Source of the DNA: Xanthomonas euroxanthea
GTDB lineage: Bacteria; Pseudomonadota; Gammaproteobacteria; Xanthomonadales; Xanthomonadaceae
Assembly: GCF_900476395.1 (NCBI RefSeq)
Contig: NZ_UIHB01000001.1
Span: 1,021,385 to 1,085,384 of the forward strand
Reading direction: 5' to 3'
Length of the DNA stretch: 64,000 nt
Made by a program: the position numbers and the translations under genes
Notes under the pieces: model-generated
What the model was told of the DNA's origin: nothing
Databases searched by the model: none
What the model saw: the letters and a program-made list of their open reading frames with translations, nothing else
Part shown: piece after piece, positions 46,068 through 54,840 of the stretch
Layout of the letters: every line of letters begins with the position of its first letter
Numbering within the stretch: position 1 is the stretch's first letter

Positions 46068-47102
46068 GTGGAACGCGTGAGCTCATCTGCCCGTTGTGCC
46101 GTTGCACTGCCACGGTTGTCGTCGCATCGGCAGCGTGTCCTGACCCTGGTCACCCTGCTGGGTGCCGGCCTGCCCGTTGCGGCGTCCGCGCAAGCGGTGC
46201 CGGAAACCGCTGCACCGCCGCAGGGCATCAATCTGGGCGGGACGAGTTTTCTCGATGGCTTCGGCTCCTCGACGCCAGGCTGGACGGTGATCGAATATCT
46301 GCGCCATTACGACTTCGACGCGATCAAGGACGCGCGCGGCGACGATGCGGCCGCCTTCCGCGATCCCAAGGTCGGTGTCAGCGTCCTGCTGACCCAGCTG
46401 ATCTACGTCACGCCCTATCGCTGGAAGCGCGCGTCGCTGAGCTTCAATACGATCGTGCCGCTGGTCAACTACGACACGTCCTTCGCTGCAGACAGCCCGG
46501 TGCAGCTACGCGGCAACGGGTTCGGGATCGGCGATATCTCCTTCGGGCCGGCGCTGCAGATCGACCCGGTGATGCGCAACGGACGTGTCCTGTTCTTCCA
46601 GCGCTTTGCGATCGATGCGTTCGCCCCGGTGGGCAAGTTCGATCGCGATGCCGCCATCAACCAGAGCACCGGATTCTGGTCGGTGGCGCCGCATTGGGCA
46701 TTCACCGTGCAGCCCAGCGACACCTGGGAGATCAGCATGCGGGTCAACTATCTCTACAACTTCCGCACCGATCGCGCCGGCGGCGTACCGCCGATCCCGG
46801 GGTTCGGTTTTCGCAATGGTCAGGCCGGCGATCTGGTGTGGGCCAATCTGGCCAGCTCGGTGAAGGTGAGCGAACATCTGCGCCTGGGCATCAACGGGTA
46901 TTACCTGCAGCAGCTGCAGGACAACCGCACCAACGGGCAGCGTGTACCCGACAGCAAGCGCATGCAGTTCTATCTCGGGCCGGGGCTGTCCTGGCGGCTG
47001 GATGCCAACAATCTGCTGAATTTCAATGTCTACCTGCCGGTGGAGGTGAAGAACTCGGTGGCCGGCACCAGTGTCAATCTGATGTTCGTGCATTCCCTTT
47101 AA
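46068..47102 (+). CDS. SphA/Phenol-MetA-type outer-membrane porin-like protein
   Basis: A 344-residue protein with a signal sequence (RQRVLTLVTLLGAGLPVAASAQA after a basic start). The mature part has beta-barrel-like strands: PGWTVIEYLRHYDFD, NGFGIGDISFGPALQI, TWEISMRVNYLYNF and MQFYLGPGLSWRLD. This matches the family of outer-membrane channels seen with phenol and aromatic degradation genes (PF13557-type). The start is a GTG at 46068 with TGGAGAA upstream; the end is at 47100-47102. Likely the uptake channel for the aromatic substrate handled by the ligB-ligA gene pair beyond the GntR gene. Confidence 0.78.
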   Translation: MERVSSSARCAVALPRLSSHRQRVLTLVTLLGAGLPVAASAQAVPETAAPPQGINLGGTSFLDGFGSSTPGWTVIEYLRHYDFDAIKDARGDDAAAFRDPKVGVSVLLTQLIYVTPYRWKRASLSFNTIVPLVNYDTSFAADSPVQLRGNGFGIGDISFGPALQIDPVMRNGRVLFFQRFAIDAFAPVGKFDRDAAINQSTGFWSVAPHWAFTVQPSDTWEISMRVNYLYNFRTDRAGGVPPIPGFGFRNGQAGDLVWANLASSVKVSEHLRLGINGYYLQQLQDNRTNGQRVPDSKRMQFYLGPGLSWRLDANNLLNFNVYLPVEVKNSVAGTSVNLMFVHSL

Positions 47103-47298
47103 CGTGGAAGCACGCACATATGCGCAGCATGCACGCCGGCGCGTCCGCGTGCGTGCTGCGGCGCAGACGGATGCAGCACGCTGCTGCAGGCAACGCTGCA
47201 TGCAGCGCAAGCCCGGGTAGTCCTACGTTCGAGTTCTGAGCTGTGCAGGCTGCTGCGCCAGGCCAGTGCACGCTGTCCGCACCAAACCCCTGCGCGCG

Positions 47299-47973
47299 TC
47301 AGATGCCCATGCTGTGGCGCTGGGTATTGGCGTGCTCGCGGAACAACAGCTCCGCACGCGCGCCATCGCGTTGTTCGATGGCCGAGACGATGGTGCCGTG
47401 CTGCCGATGTCCGTAGTACAGATCGTCGTAGGCCAGCGTGGGCGAGCGTTGACCGAACACCACATTGACCGGGCTGACGAAGGGCACCACGGTGCAGCGG
47501 TCCACGGTCTCGGTCAGGATCGGTTTGTCGGCGGCCACCACGATGGCGCGGTGGAAGCGGGCATTCATCGCGCCATAGGCCTGCTCGTCGTCGGCATTGA
47601 GGCTGCGCGTGGCCAGGATCCGGTCGCCTTCGGCGAGACAGGCATGCAAGGTGGCCAGCAGCGTGGCGGAAGCGCCCCGTTCGGCGACGGCGCGTGCGGC
47701 CATGCCTTCCATCAAGGCGCGCACCGCCAATGCGTCCAGGCTTTCCTGCTGGCTGAAGCGTCGCACTGCATAGCCGCGGTTGCCTGCCTGTACCAGCAGG
47801 CCTTCCTGGCACAGCGCGGGCAGGGCCTGACGGATGGGAGTGCGCGAGATGGCCAGTCGCTCGGCCAGGGCGGCCTCGGTGATGCGCTCACCCGGGGCGA
47901 AGGTGCCGCACAGGATCAGTTCGCGTAGCTGCTGGACCGCTTGCAATCGGTGGTTGTTCGCCATTGGCTCCAT
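47299..47973 (-). CDS. GntR-family regulator (FCD domain)
   Basis: A DNA-binding regulator of about 224 residues. The N-terminal winged helix has LRELILCGTFAPGERITEAALAERLAISRTPIRQALPAL. The C-terminal FCD-type helical domain binds a small acid, with NARFHRAIVVAADKPILTETVDR and HGTIVSAIEQRD. It is divergent from ligB with repeated GGGATCCC sites between. I start at the ATG at 47973 (MEPMANNHRL); ATG 47964 is also possible. Likely controls the aromatic genes. Confidence 0.85.
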   Translation of the reverse strand: MEPMANNHRLQAVQQLRELILCGTFAPGERITEAALAERLAISRTPIRQALPALCQEGLLVQAGNRGYAVRRFSQQESLDALAVRALMEGMAARAVAERGASATLLATLHACLAEGDRILATRSLNADDEQAYGAMNARFHRAIVVAADKPILTETVDRCTVVPFVSPVNVVFGQRSPTLAYDDLYYGHRQHGTIVSAIEQRDGARAELLFREHANTQRHSMGI

Positions 47974-48002
47974 TCTCTCGCGCCGTACTGCGGCGCACGT
48001 TC

Positions 48003-48012
48003 CTTCGAAGGG
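48003..48012. promoter_or_regulatory. CCTTCGAAGG palindrome
   Basis: A perfect 10-base palindrome between the divergent GntR and ligB genes, 30 bases upstream of the GntR start. It may be a regulatory site for GntR or for another factor; it does not match the GGGATCCC set nearby. Confidence 0.4.
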
Positions 48013-48068
48013 GAAAACTCGCAATCCCGGTATAAAAAACCTTGCAGATCAGATCGCTTGGTGGCACT

Positions 48069-48129
48069 TTGGATCCCAAGGATACCGTTTTGGGGATCCC
48101 GAGTGGCCAGTCGGCGCTGTTGGGATCCC
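48069..48129. promoter_or_regulatory. Three GGATCC-centred palindromes, candidate GntR operators
   Basis: TTGGATCCCAA (48069-48079), GGGATCCC (48093-48100) and GGGATCCC (48122-48129) are spaced 23 and 29 bases centre to centre in the divergent promoter region. FCD-type GntR regulators commonly bind palindromes of this size. They lie upstream of ligB and of the GntR gene, so could control both. Confidence 0.6.
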
Positions 48130-48209
48130 GTGGCAGGACGGATTTCGGCTCAATCAATGATGCGCAATCGGTCACTGCCAGTGGCCGGCACGTATCGCAG
48201 GAGTGCAGC

Positions 48210-49115
48210 ATGGCAAGCATCATCGGCGGCATCGGAACCTCGCACGTTCCCACCATCGGGGTGGCCTACGACAAGGGCAAACAGCAGGATCCCTTGTGGA
48301 AGCCGTTGTTCGACGGCTACACACCGGTGGCTGCCTGGTTGGCCGAGCAGCAGGCAGACGTGCTGGTGTTCTTCTACAACGACCATTGCACGACGTTCTT
48401 CTTCGACCTGTACCCGACCTTCGCCTTGGGCATCGGCGAGCGCTTCCCGGTGGCCGATGAAGGCGCAGGGCTGCGCAATCTGCCGCCGATCCGCGGCGAT
48501 GTGCAGCTGCAGGCGCATATCGCCGAATGCCTGGTCAACGACGAATTCGATCTGACCGTCTTTCAGGACAAGCCGATCGACCATGGCTGCGCGGCGCCGC
48601 TGCCCTTGCTGTGGCCGCACGTGCCGGACTGGCCGGGCACGGTGGTGCCGATCGCGATCAACGTACTGCAGTACCCGCTGCCGACCGCGCGCCGCTGCTA
48701 TCGCCTGGGCCAGGCAGTGCGGCGGGCGATCGAATCCTATCCGGAGGATCTCAGGGTGGTGGTGGTGGGCACCGGAGGGCTGTCGCACCAGATCCACGGC
48801 GAGCGCACCGGCTTCAACAACACCGAGTGGGACATGGAATTTCTGGACCGCTTCCAGCATGCGCCGGAAACGCTGACCGATCTGACCCACACCGATTACG
48901 TGCGCCTGGGTGGGGCCGAGAGCGTGGAGCAGATCATGTGGCTGGCGATGCGTGGCGCGCTGGGCGGGCCGATCCGCAAGCTGCACCAGAACTACTACCT
49001 GATGACCACCACCGCGATGACGGTGGTGCTGTACGAGCCGGGTGTCGAAGCTGCTGACGCGCCGTCTTCGGCGCAGTTGCTCGCACACACCGCGCATACC
49101 GCAAACGCGGCATGA
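48210..49115 (+). CDS. ligB: Protocatechuate 4,5-dioxygenase beta subunit (LigB-like)
   Basis: The catalytic subunit of an extradiol ring-cleaving dioxygenase that opens protocatechuate (or a related catechol such as gallate) between carbons 4 and 5. Length is 301 residues, matching Sphingobium LigB (302). Iron ligands are visible: H12 in GIGTSHVPT and H59 in FFYNDHCTTF, matching LigB H12 and H61, and a glutamate in LGGAESVEQIMW. The catalytic histidine is in TGGLSHQIHGERTG. The start is ATG 48210; the open frame upstream to 48042 is non-conserved. LigA follows. Confidence 0.88.
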   Translation: MASIIGGIGTSHVPTIGVAYDKGKQQDPLWKPLFDGYTPVAAWLAEQQADVLVFFYNDHCTTFFFDLYPTFALGIGERFPVADEGAGLRNLPPIRGDVQLQAHIAECLVNDEFDLTVFQDKPIDHGCAAPLPLLWPHVPDWPGTVVPIAINVLQYPLPTARRCYRLGQAVRRAIESYPEDLRVVVVGTGGLSHQIHGERTGFNNTEWDMEFLDRFQHAPETLTDLTHTDYVRLGGAESVEQIMWLAMRGALGGPIRKLHQNYYLMTTTAMTVVLYEPGVEAADAPSSAQLLAHTAHTANAA

Positions 49116-49125
49116 GGGCCGACCC

Positions 49126-49485
49126 ATGAATCCGCAAGTACAGGGCATGGACCAGATCGGCGGGACCTACCTGTTCGATTTGCGCACCAGCAACCGCGCG
49201 TTGCGCATCAACCGATTCTTCTGGCATATGATCCGCGCCCCGTGGCGCGATCGCTTTCTTGAGGATTCCGAAACCCTGATGCAGGAAGCCGGCCTCACCG
49301 AGCACGAAAAGGCGCTGATCCGTGCACGCGACTGGCTCGGCCTGGTGCAGTACGGCGCCAACTTCTTCGTCATCGAAAAATTCGCACGCGTGGTGCGCAT
49401 GACGAATCTGCAGGTCTACGCCATCATGCGTGGCGAGTCCTTCGAAGACTTCATGCAGACACGGCGTGTGCCCGATGCACGCTGA
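49126..49485 (+). CDS. ligA: Protocatechuate 4,5-dioxygenase alpha subunit (LigA-like)
   Basis: A 119-residue subunit that forms the lid over the LigB active site. It starts MNPQVQGMDQIGGTYLFDLR, with NRALRINRFFWHMIR and EKALIRARDWLGLVQYGANFFVIEKF matching LigA helices. The order here is ligB then ligA, reverse of Sphingobium. The start is 10 bases after the ligB stop. Confidence 0.87.
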   Translation: MNPQVQGMDQIGGTYLFDLRTSNRALRINRFFWHMIRAPWRDRFLEDSETLMQEAGLTEHEKALIRARDWLGLVQYGANFFVIEKFARVVRMTNLQVYAIMRGESFEDFMQTRRVPDAR

Positions 49486-49551
49486 TCTGCAGGCGGCGGC
49501 CAGGTGCCGTCGCGCCGCACTACCCGACTTCCCAACGTAAGGTCTACCCCC

Positions 49552-50553
49552 ATGACCATGTCCTCCGTGTTCTTCGAACACCGCATCAAGGTCCGGCATC
49601 TACGTGTCATCGAGGCGCTGGACCGGCAGAAAAGCCTGCTGCGCGCCTCACGCGTATTGAACGTCACCCAGCCCGCGTTGACGCGCGCCCTGCAGGAGAT
49701 CGAGGAGATCGTCGGCGCGCCGCTGTTCGAGCGTCACTCGCGTGGCGTGCGCCCCAACGCGATGGGCGAGGTGCTGGTACAGACCGCGCACGTCGTGCTC
49801 GGCCAGTTGCGCCGTGCGCAGGACACCTTCGAGGGTCTGCTGCAGGATGACGCACTCACCATCACCGTGGGCGCCTTGCCGGTCGCGGCGAGCGGCCTGT
49901 TGCCGGCGGTGCTGGCCGCGTTGTATCGCGCCGAACCCACGCTGCGGGTGCGCCTGCTGCATGGGCGTACCGACGAGTTGCTGCCCAAGCTGGCCGGCAA
50001 CGAGATCGACCTGGTGGTGGGCCGGCTGTATCCGCTGGCCCGCTACGACGCATTGATCCGCAAGGTGCTGTACCAGGATCCGATCGCGCTGGTGGCGCGC
50101 AGCGATCATCCGCTGTTTGCCAACGGCCAGGTGCGTATCGGCGAAGCCGCCGCGTATCGCCAGGTGCTGCCGACGCTGAGCCAGCATGTGGAGCGTGACG
50201 TGGCGCAGGTGATGCGCGAGCACGGGCTGGCCACGCGCGATCAACTGCGTTCCAGTTCGGCCAGCTTTACCCGCGAGATCCTGCTCGGCACCGACAGCGT
50301 TGCCGTGATGCCAAGCATGATGGTGGCCGGGGATATCGCACGTGGCGAGCTGCGGGCCTTCCAGCTGCAACAGCCGTCGCAGGCGCGCGCAGGCGGGGTG
50401 ATCTATCGCGATGGCAGTGCCATCCACAAGCCCGGCGTGCGCTTGCTGATGCGTGAGCTGGAGCGCCAGCTGGCGGTCATGGCCGGGCAGGGTGCGGTGT
50501 GGGTGGACGACCAGATCAGCGAGGACAACCTGTTGCTGGACGAGTCCGCGTGA
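49552..50553 (+). CDS. LysR-family regulator, PcaQ/GbpR-like
   Basis: A 333-residue LysR regulator. The N-terminal helix-turn-helix reads VIEALDRQKSLLRASRVLNVTQPALTRALQEIEEIVGAPLFERHSRG, the pattern of PcaQ and GbpR. The effector domain is typical. PcaQ activates protocatechuate genes in other bacteria; here the gene lies 66 bases after ligA and could control ligBA or be cotranscribed with it. The effector is inferred to be an aromatic intermediate. Start at the ATG at 49552. Confidence 0.85.
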   Translation: MTMSSVFFEHRIKVRHLRVIEALDRQKSLLRASRVLNVTQPALTRALQEIEEIVGAPLFERHSRGVRPNAMGEVLVQTAHVVLGQLRRAQDTFEGLLQDDALTITVGALPVAASGLLPAVLAALYRAEPTLRVRLLHGRTDELLPKLAGNEIDLVVGRLYPLARYDALIRKVLYQDPIALVARSDHPLFANGQVRIGEAAAYRQVLPTLSQHVERDVAQVMREHGLATRDQLRSSSASFTREILLGTDSVAVMPSMMVAGDIARGELRAFQLQQPSQARAGGVIYRDGSAIHKPGVRLLMRELERQLAVMAGQGAVWVDDQISEDNLLLDESA

Positions 50554-50621
50554 TCGATTGAGCGCTGCAACCGCGGCAGCAGGCTGCGGCTGCGTCGCAA
50601 GCCGCCGGAGCGCCGGATGCA

Positions 50622-50651
50622 CACGACGGGCAGCGCAGGCTGCCCGTCGTG
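50622..50651. terminator. Hairpin between convergent LysR and CoA ligase genes
   Basis: CACGACGGGCAGC and GCTGCCCGTCGTG make a perfect 13-bp stem around loop GCAG, between the LysR stop and the CoA-ligase stop. It may end transcripts from both strands. No U-tract. Confidence 0.75.
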
Positions 50652-50739
50652 CTGTCGGGGCGTTGGTCGCTGCCGCACCTGGGCAGTGCGAAAACGCGGG
50701 GCGTTGCCAGCTGCGCGCGGCGCGATCGCCCGGCATGCA

Positions 50740-52218
50740 TCACGCCTCGCTGGCCAGGGCATCTTTCAGGCGCGCTTTCTGCAGCTTGCCGGTCGCGGTG
50801 CGCGGCAGCGCCTCGACCACGCGCAGATGCTTGGGCACCTTGTACTTGGCCAGTCGTTCGATCAGATAGGCGCGGATCTGCTCCAGATCCGGCGCGTCGT
50901 CGGCCGGCACGATCGCCAGGTAGCCCACTTCCCCCCATTGCGGGTCGGCGATCCCCACCACCGCACATTCGCGGACCTGCGGATGGTCGGCAAGCACCGC
51001 CTCGATCTCGGCCGGATACACGTTCTCGCCGCCGGAGATGAACATGTCCTTCTTGCGATCGACGATCCAGAAAAATCCATCGGCATCGCGTCGCACGATG
51101 TCGCCGGTGTGGAACCAGCCGTGGGCGTCGCGCGCGTCGGCGCTTGCCTGCGGATCGCGCCAGTAGCCGGGGCTGAGGTTGGGGCCGCGCAACAACAGCT
51201 CGCCGGGCACGCCGACCGGGCAGTCGTTGCCATCGCCATCGACCACGCGCGTCTGCACCGACGGCGCCGAAATGCCGACCGCGCCCAGCTTGTCGCGGAT
51301 CACCGCGCAGTCCACCGACATGCCGAACACCGTGCCGGCCTCGCTCATGCCGAAGCCGCTGACCATCGGGATGCCATCGTCCAGCCAGCCGAGCAGGTCA
51401 TCGCTGGCATGCGGCGCGCCGCCGCTGACCAGCGCAGTGAGATGCCGCAGCGCGGCTGCATCGAAACCGGGCTGGCTGCGGAAGGCCTGCATCATCTGCG
51501 GCACGCCGACGTAATGGGTGATGCCCAGCGACTGGTCGCTCAGCCAGCCCAGCGTGCGCCTGGGTTCGAAGCCGTTGGAGACCTGGATCGAGCCGCCCAC
51601 CGCCAGCACCGGGCGCACGTTGGTGGCCAGGCCGATGATGTGGAACATCGGCGCTTCGCACAGGAAACTGCTGCCGGCCTCCACGCGCGTGGTGACGCCG
51701 AAGTTGTGTGCCACCTGCTGCAGGTTCTGCTCGCTCAGCATCACGCCTTTGGGCTGGCCGGAGGTGCCTGAGGTGAACAGGATCAGGCTGACGCGGTCAG
51801 GGGGAATCGCCGCCGTGTCTGCCGGTTCCAGCGTCTTCGCCGTATCGACGAAATCGGCCAGCGCTTCGACATCGGCGCGCCCCGCAGCAACGTCGTCACC
51901 CAGCAGCAGGCGCGGCTCTGCGCGTTGCAGCAATGCATCCAGTTCGGTTGCACTCAGCCGCCAGTTGAGCGGTACGTAAATCGCGCCGACGCGTGCGCAG
52001 GCAAAATGCAGCGCCACCTGCCAGACCGAGTTGCGTGCCAGCACGGCGAGCCGTTCGCCATCGATGCAGCCGCGCCTCTGCAGCAACGCGGCCAGACGGC
52101 CGATCAAGGCGTCCAGCTCTGCGTACGTCCATTGCTGGTCCAGCAGCAGGTCGCGGGCGGCAAGCCGGTGCGGGGTGAGGCGGGCGTGGAAGGAGATCGA
52201 GTCGGTCGGCATGGTCAT
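50740..52218 (-). CDS. Hydroxycinnamate (feruloyl)-CoA ligase
   Basis: An AMP-forming acyl-CoA synthetase of 492 residues. Motif A8-like VSLILFTSGTSGQPKGVMLSEQN near residue 150, GFGMSEAG near 290, WFHTGDIVRRDADGFFWIVDRKKD near 360 and the catalytic lysine in PRTATGKLQKARLKD at the end. Gene order with the hydratase-lyase and aldehyde dehydrogenase fits ligation of ferulate, coumarate or caffeate to CoA. Substrate from context. Fourth gene of the MarR-led operon. Confidence 0.85.
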   Translation of the reverse strand: MTMPTDSISFHARLTPHRLAARDLLLDQQWTYAELDALIGRLAALLQRRGCIDGERLAVLARNSVWQVALHFACARVGAIYVPLNWRLSATELDALLQRAEPRLLLGDDVAAGRADVEALADFVDTAKTLEPADTAAIPPDRVSLILFTSGTSGQPKGVMLSEQNLQQVAHNFGVTTRVEAGSSFLCEAPMFHIIGLATNVRPVLAVGGSIQVSNGFEPRRTLGWLSDQSLGITHYVGVPQMMQAFRSQPGFDAAALRHLTALVSGGAPHASDDLLGWLDDGIPMVSGFGMSEAGTVFGMSVDCAVIRDKLGAVGISAPSVQTRVVDGDGNDCPVGVPGELLLRGPNLSPGYWRDPQASADARDAHGWFHTGDIVRRDADGFFWIVDRKKDMFISGGENVYPAEIEAVLADHPQVRECAVVGIADPQWGEVGYLAIVPADDAPDLEQIRAYLIERLAKYKVPKHLRVVEALPRTATGKLQKARLKDALASEA

Positions 52219-52425
52219 GGCGCTGTCTTCCGAATGCAGATGGGGAGTGACTGGCGTGAGTGCGACGGCTACGGCTGAAGGTTGATACGTGCACCCGATC
52301 CACCTGGCGAACGTTCACCAGAGAGTGCGGGTGCGCCGCAGGAGGCGATGGACGAGGCGGTGGCTGCCGCATCGCGATACGACGTTGCTTGCTCTGGTAC
52401 GTGCGCGGTCGGTGGGCTGGAGGGC

Positions 52426-53895
52426 CTAGCTGAGATAGATGGTCTTGGTCTCGAGGAAGGCATGCAGTCCTTCGATGCCGCCTTCGCGGCCGATCCCGGA
52501 GTGCTTGACCCCGCCGAACGGCATGTCGAAGTCCACCCACATGCCATTGATCGCATGACTGCCGCTGCGCACGCTGCGGGCGATGCGGTAGGCGCGATCG
52601 GGATCCTCGCTGTAGACCGTGCCGTGCAGGCCGAAGTCGCTGGCATTGACCTTGGCGATCAGGTCGGCCTCGTCGTGATAATCGATAAAGCTCACCACCG
52701 GGCCGAAGATCTCCTCGCGGGCGATGGTCATGTCCGGGGTCACCCCGGCAAACACCGTCGGTTCGAGGAAGAAGCCGCGCGGCAGATGCGTGGGGCGGCC
52801 GCCACCCATGACCAGGCGCGCACCCTCGGCGCGGCCGTGTGCGATGTAGGACTGCACGCGTTCGAGCTGGCGGCCAAGCGCCAACGGACCCATGCCGGTC
52901 TCGGCAGCGAACGGATCGCCGAGCTTGAGCGCGCCGATGGCCGCGCAATACGCCTGCAGGATGTCGTCGCGTCGCTGCGCCGGCACCAGCACGCGGGTGA
53001 GGGCGAAGCACACCTGGCCGGTGATCGGCATCGAGTAGGGCACCAGGCTGGGCAGCACCTTGGCGATGTCTGCATCGTCCAGCACGATCGCGGCGGACTT
53101 GCCGCCCAGCTCCAGCCCGACCCGCGCCAGACGCTCGGCGCAGGCCATCCCGATCAGCCGCCCGGCCTGGGTGGACCCGGTAAAACTCACCTTGTCCACC
53201 TGCGGATGGCGGATCAGGTGTTCGCCGACCTCGCGACCGCCCGGCAGCAGATTGAACACACCATCGGGCACGCCGGCCGCGCTGATGCACTCGGCCAGGA
53301 TGTAGGCATCGATCGGCGTTTCTGGCGAGGGCTTGGCCACCACCGTGCAACCGGCCGCCAGGGCGGCAGCGACCTTGTAGCAGAGCAGCACCAGCGGGGC
53401 GTTCCAGGGGGTGATCGTGGCGACCACGCCCACCGGCTCCTGCACGATGTGCACGCGGCCGCCGTTGGCGCGTGCACGGGGCTCCACGAACGGATGGGTC
53501 GCGATCAGGTCGCCGTAATAGTCGAACAGGCCGGGCGCCTGCTGCGAGGCGCGGCGACTGAAGCCGATGGTGGCGCCGACCTGTCCGGTCCAGGCTTCGG
53601 CCAGTTCCGGTAGGCGCGCACGCAACTGCGCGGCCACGCGCTTGAGCACGACGCCACGCTCTTGCGGCGATAGCTGCGGCCAGGGGCCGGTGTCGAACGC
53701 GGCGCGCGCGGCGGCGATGGCCGCCTCGGTGTCGGCAGGCGCGGGCTCGGTGTAGCGCAGCAGGCGTTGCTCGGTGTGCGGTGCAATCACATCGACGTCG
53801 CGATCGCCGCTGCTTGCGCGCCACTGGCCGTCGATGAACAGGCTCAATGGCCCACGCGCAGCGATCCCGCGCAGGGTTGCGGACAAGGCTTCCAT
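52426..53895 (-). CDS. vdh: Vanillin/benzaldehyde-type aldehyde dehydrogenase
   Basis: An NAD(P)-dependent aldehyde dehydrogenase of 489 residues. It has TPWNAPLVLLCYKVAAALAAGCTVVAKPS near residue 160, the GSTQAGRLIG cofactor motif, the glutamate in LELGGKSAAIVL near 255 and the nucleophilic cysteine in ITGQVCFALTR near 290, with EEIFGPVVSFI later. The gene is placed directly after the hydroxycinnamoyl-CoA lyase, whose product is vanillin or 4-hydroxybenzaldehyde, so it most likely oxidises those to vanillate or 4-hydroxybenzoate. The specificity is inference from position. Confidence 0.85.
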   Translation of the reverse strand: MEALSATLRGIAARGPLSLFIDGQWRASSGDRDVDVIAPHTEQRLLRYTEPAPADTEAAIAAARAAFDTGPWPQLSPQERGVVLKRVAAQLRARLPELAEAWTGQVGATIGFSRRASQQAPGLFDYYGDLIATHPFVEPRARANGGRVHIVQEPVGVVATITPWNAPLVLLCYKVAAALAAGCTVVAKPSPETPIDAYILAECISAAGVPDGVFNLLPGGREVGEHLIRHPQVDKVSFTGSTQAGRLIGMACAERLARVGLELGGKSAAIVLDDADIAKVLPSLVPYSMPITGQVCFALTRVLVPAQRRDDILQAYCAAIGALKLGDPFAAETGMGPLALGRQLERVQSYIAHGRAEGARLVMGGGRPTHLPRGFFLEPTVFAGVTPDMTIAREEIFGPVVSFIDYHDEADLIAKVNASDFGLHGTVYSEDPDRAYRIARSVRSGSHAINGMWVDFDMPFGGVKHSGIGREGGIEGLHAFLETKTIYLS

Positions 53896-53978
53896 ACTCC
53901 CTCCTCGGTGCAGAAAACCACTGGCAGCGCCAGCGATGCGTGGGGTGCACGCATCGCTTCAGGCGCCCTGGGAACTGC

Positions 53979-54806
53979 TCAGGCGCTGTTTTTGGTCAGG
54001 TCGTATTCGCCCAGGCCGGGCTTGTAGCTCTTCTCGTCGATGAACTGACGGATGCCTTCCTTGCGGGCGTTGTTGTCGAACGAATTGGCCGCTTCCTGCA
54101 TGCGCACCAGATAATCTTCGGCTTCGTCGTAGGTCATGGTGCCGACGCGACGCACGGCATCCTTTGCATACTTCAGGGCGACAGGGTTCTTCTTGAGCAG
54201 CAACTGGGCCACTTCGCGGGTCCGTGCTTCCAGCCGTTCCAGCGGCACGCTTTCGTTGACCAGGCGCCATTCGGCGGCCTTCTTGCCGTCGACCATTTCG
54301 CCGGTCAGCGTCATCCACATCGCATCGCGCATGGACAGCAGCTCCACCGCGACCTTGGTGACGCCGCCGCCGGGCAGGATGCCCCAGTTGATTTCCGACA
54401 GGCCGAACTGCGCCTCGTCGGCGGCGATCGCCAGGTCGCAGGCGAACAAGGGCCCGAAGCCGCCGCCGAAACACCAGCCATTGACCATTGCGATGGTGGG
54501 TTTCTGATACCAGCGCAGGCGGCGGAACCATCCGTAGGACTCGCGCTGCGAGCGACGCACGCCACGCAGGCCCTGTGCCTCGGTCTCGCGGAAGTATTCC
54601 TTCAGATCCATGCCGGCCGACCAGGCCGTGCCTTCGCCGCCGAGCACCAGCACGCCGACGTTGTCGTCGAATTCCAGCTCGTCCAGCACGTCCATCATGC
54701 GGCGGTTGAGCGCCGGGCTCATCGCGTTGCGTTTGTCGGGGCGTGCGAACTTCACCCAGGCAATGCGGTTTTCGATGCGGACCGATACCACGTCATGCTC
54801 GTTCAA
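53979..54806 (-). CDS. ech: p-Hydroxycinnamoyl-CoA hydratase/lyase
   Basis: A crotonase-fold enzyme of 275 residues that hydrates feruloyl- or coumaroyl-CoA and splits off acetyl-CoA to give vanillin or 4-hydroxybenzaldehyde. The start MNEHDVVSVRIENRIAWVKFARPDKRNAMSP is close to Pseudomonas HCHL. AWSAGMDLKEYFRE gives the oxyanion residues. MVNGWCFGGGFGPLFACDLAIA and LSEINWGILPGGGVTK carry the catalytic glutamate. Tyr-rich helix SQRESYGWFRRLRWYQKP is characteristic of HCHL. Second gene in the operon. Confidence 0.93.
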   Translation of the reverse strand: MNEHDVVSVRIENRIAWVKFARPDKRNAMSPALNRRMMDVLDELEFDDNVGVLVLGGEGTAWSAGMDLKEYFRETEAQGLRGVRRSQRESYGWFRRLRWYQKPTIAMVNGWCFGGGFGPLFACDLAIAADEAQFGLSEINWGILPGGGVTKVAVELLSMRDAMWMTLTGEMVDGKKAAEWRLVNESVPLERLEARTREVAQLLLKKNPVALKYAKDAVRRVGTMTYDEAEDYLVRMQEAANSFDNNARKEGIRQFIDEKSYKPGLGEYDLTKNSA

Positions 54807-54840
54807 GCGGCGTCTCCTTCGAGTCGGTACAAGGTGGGAA

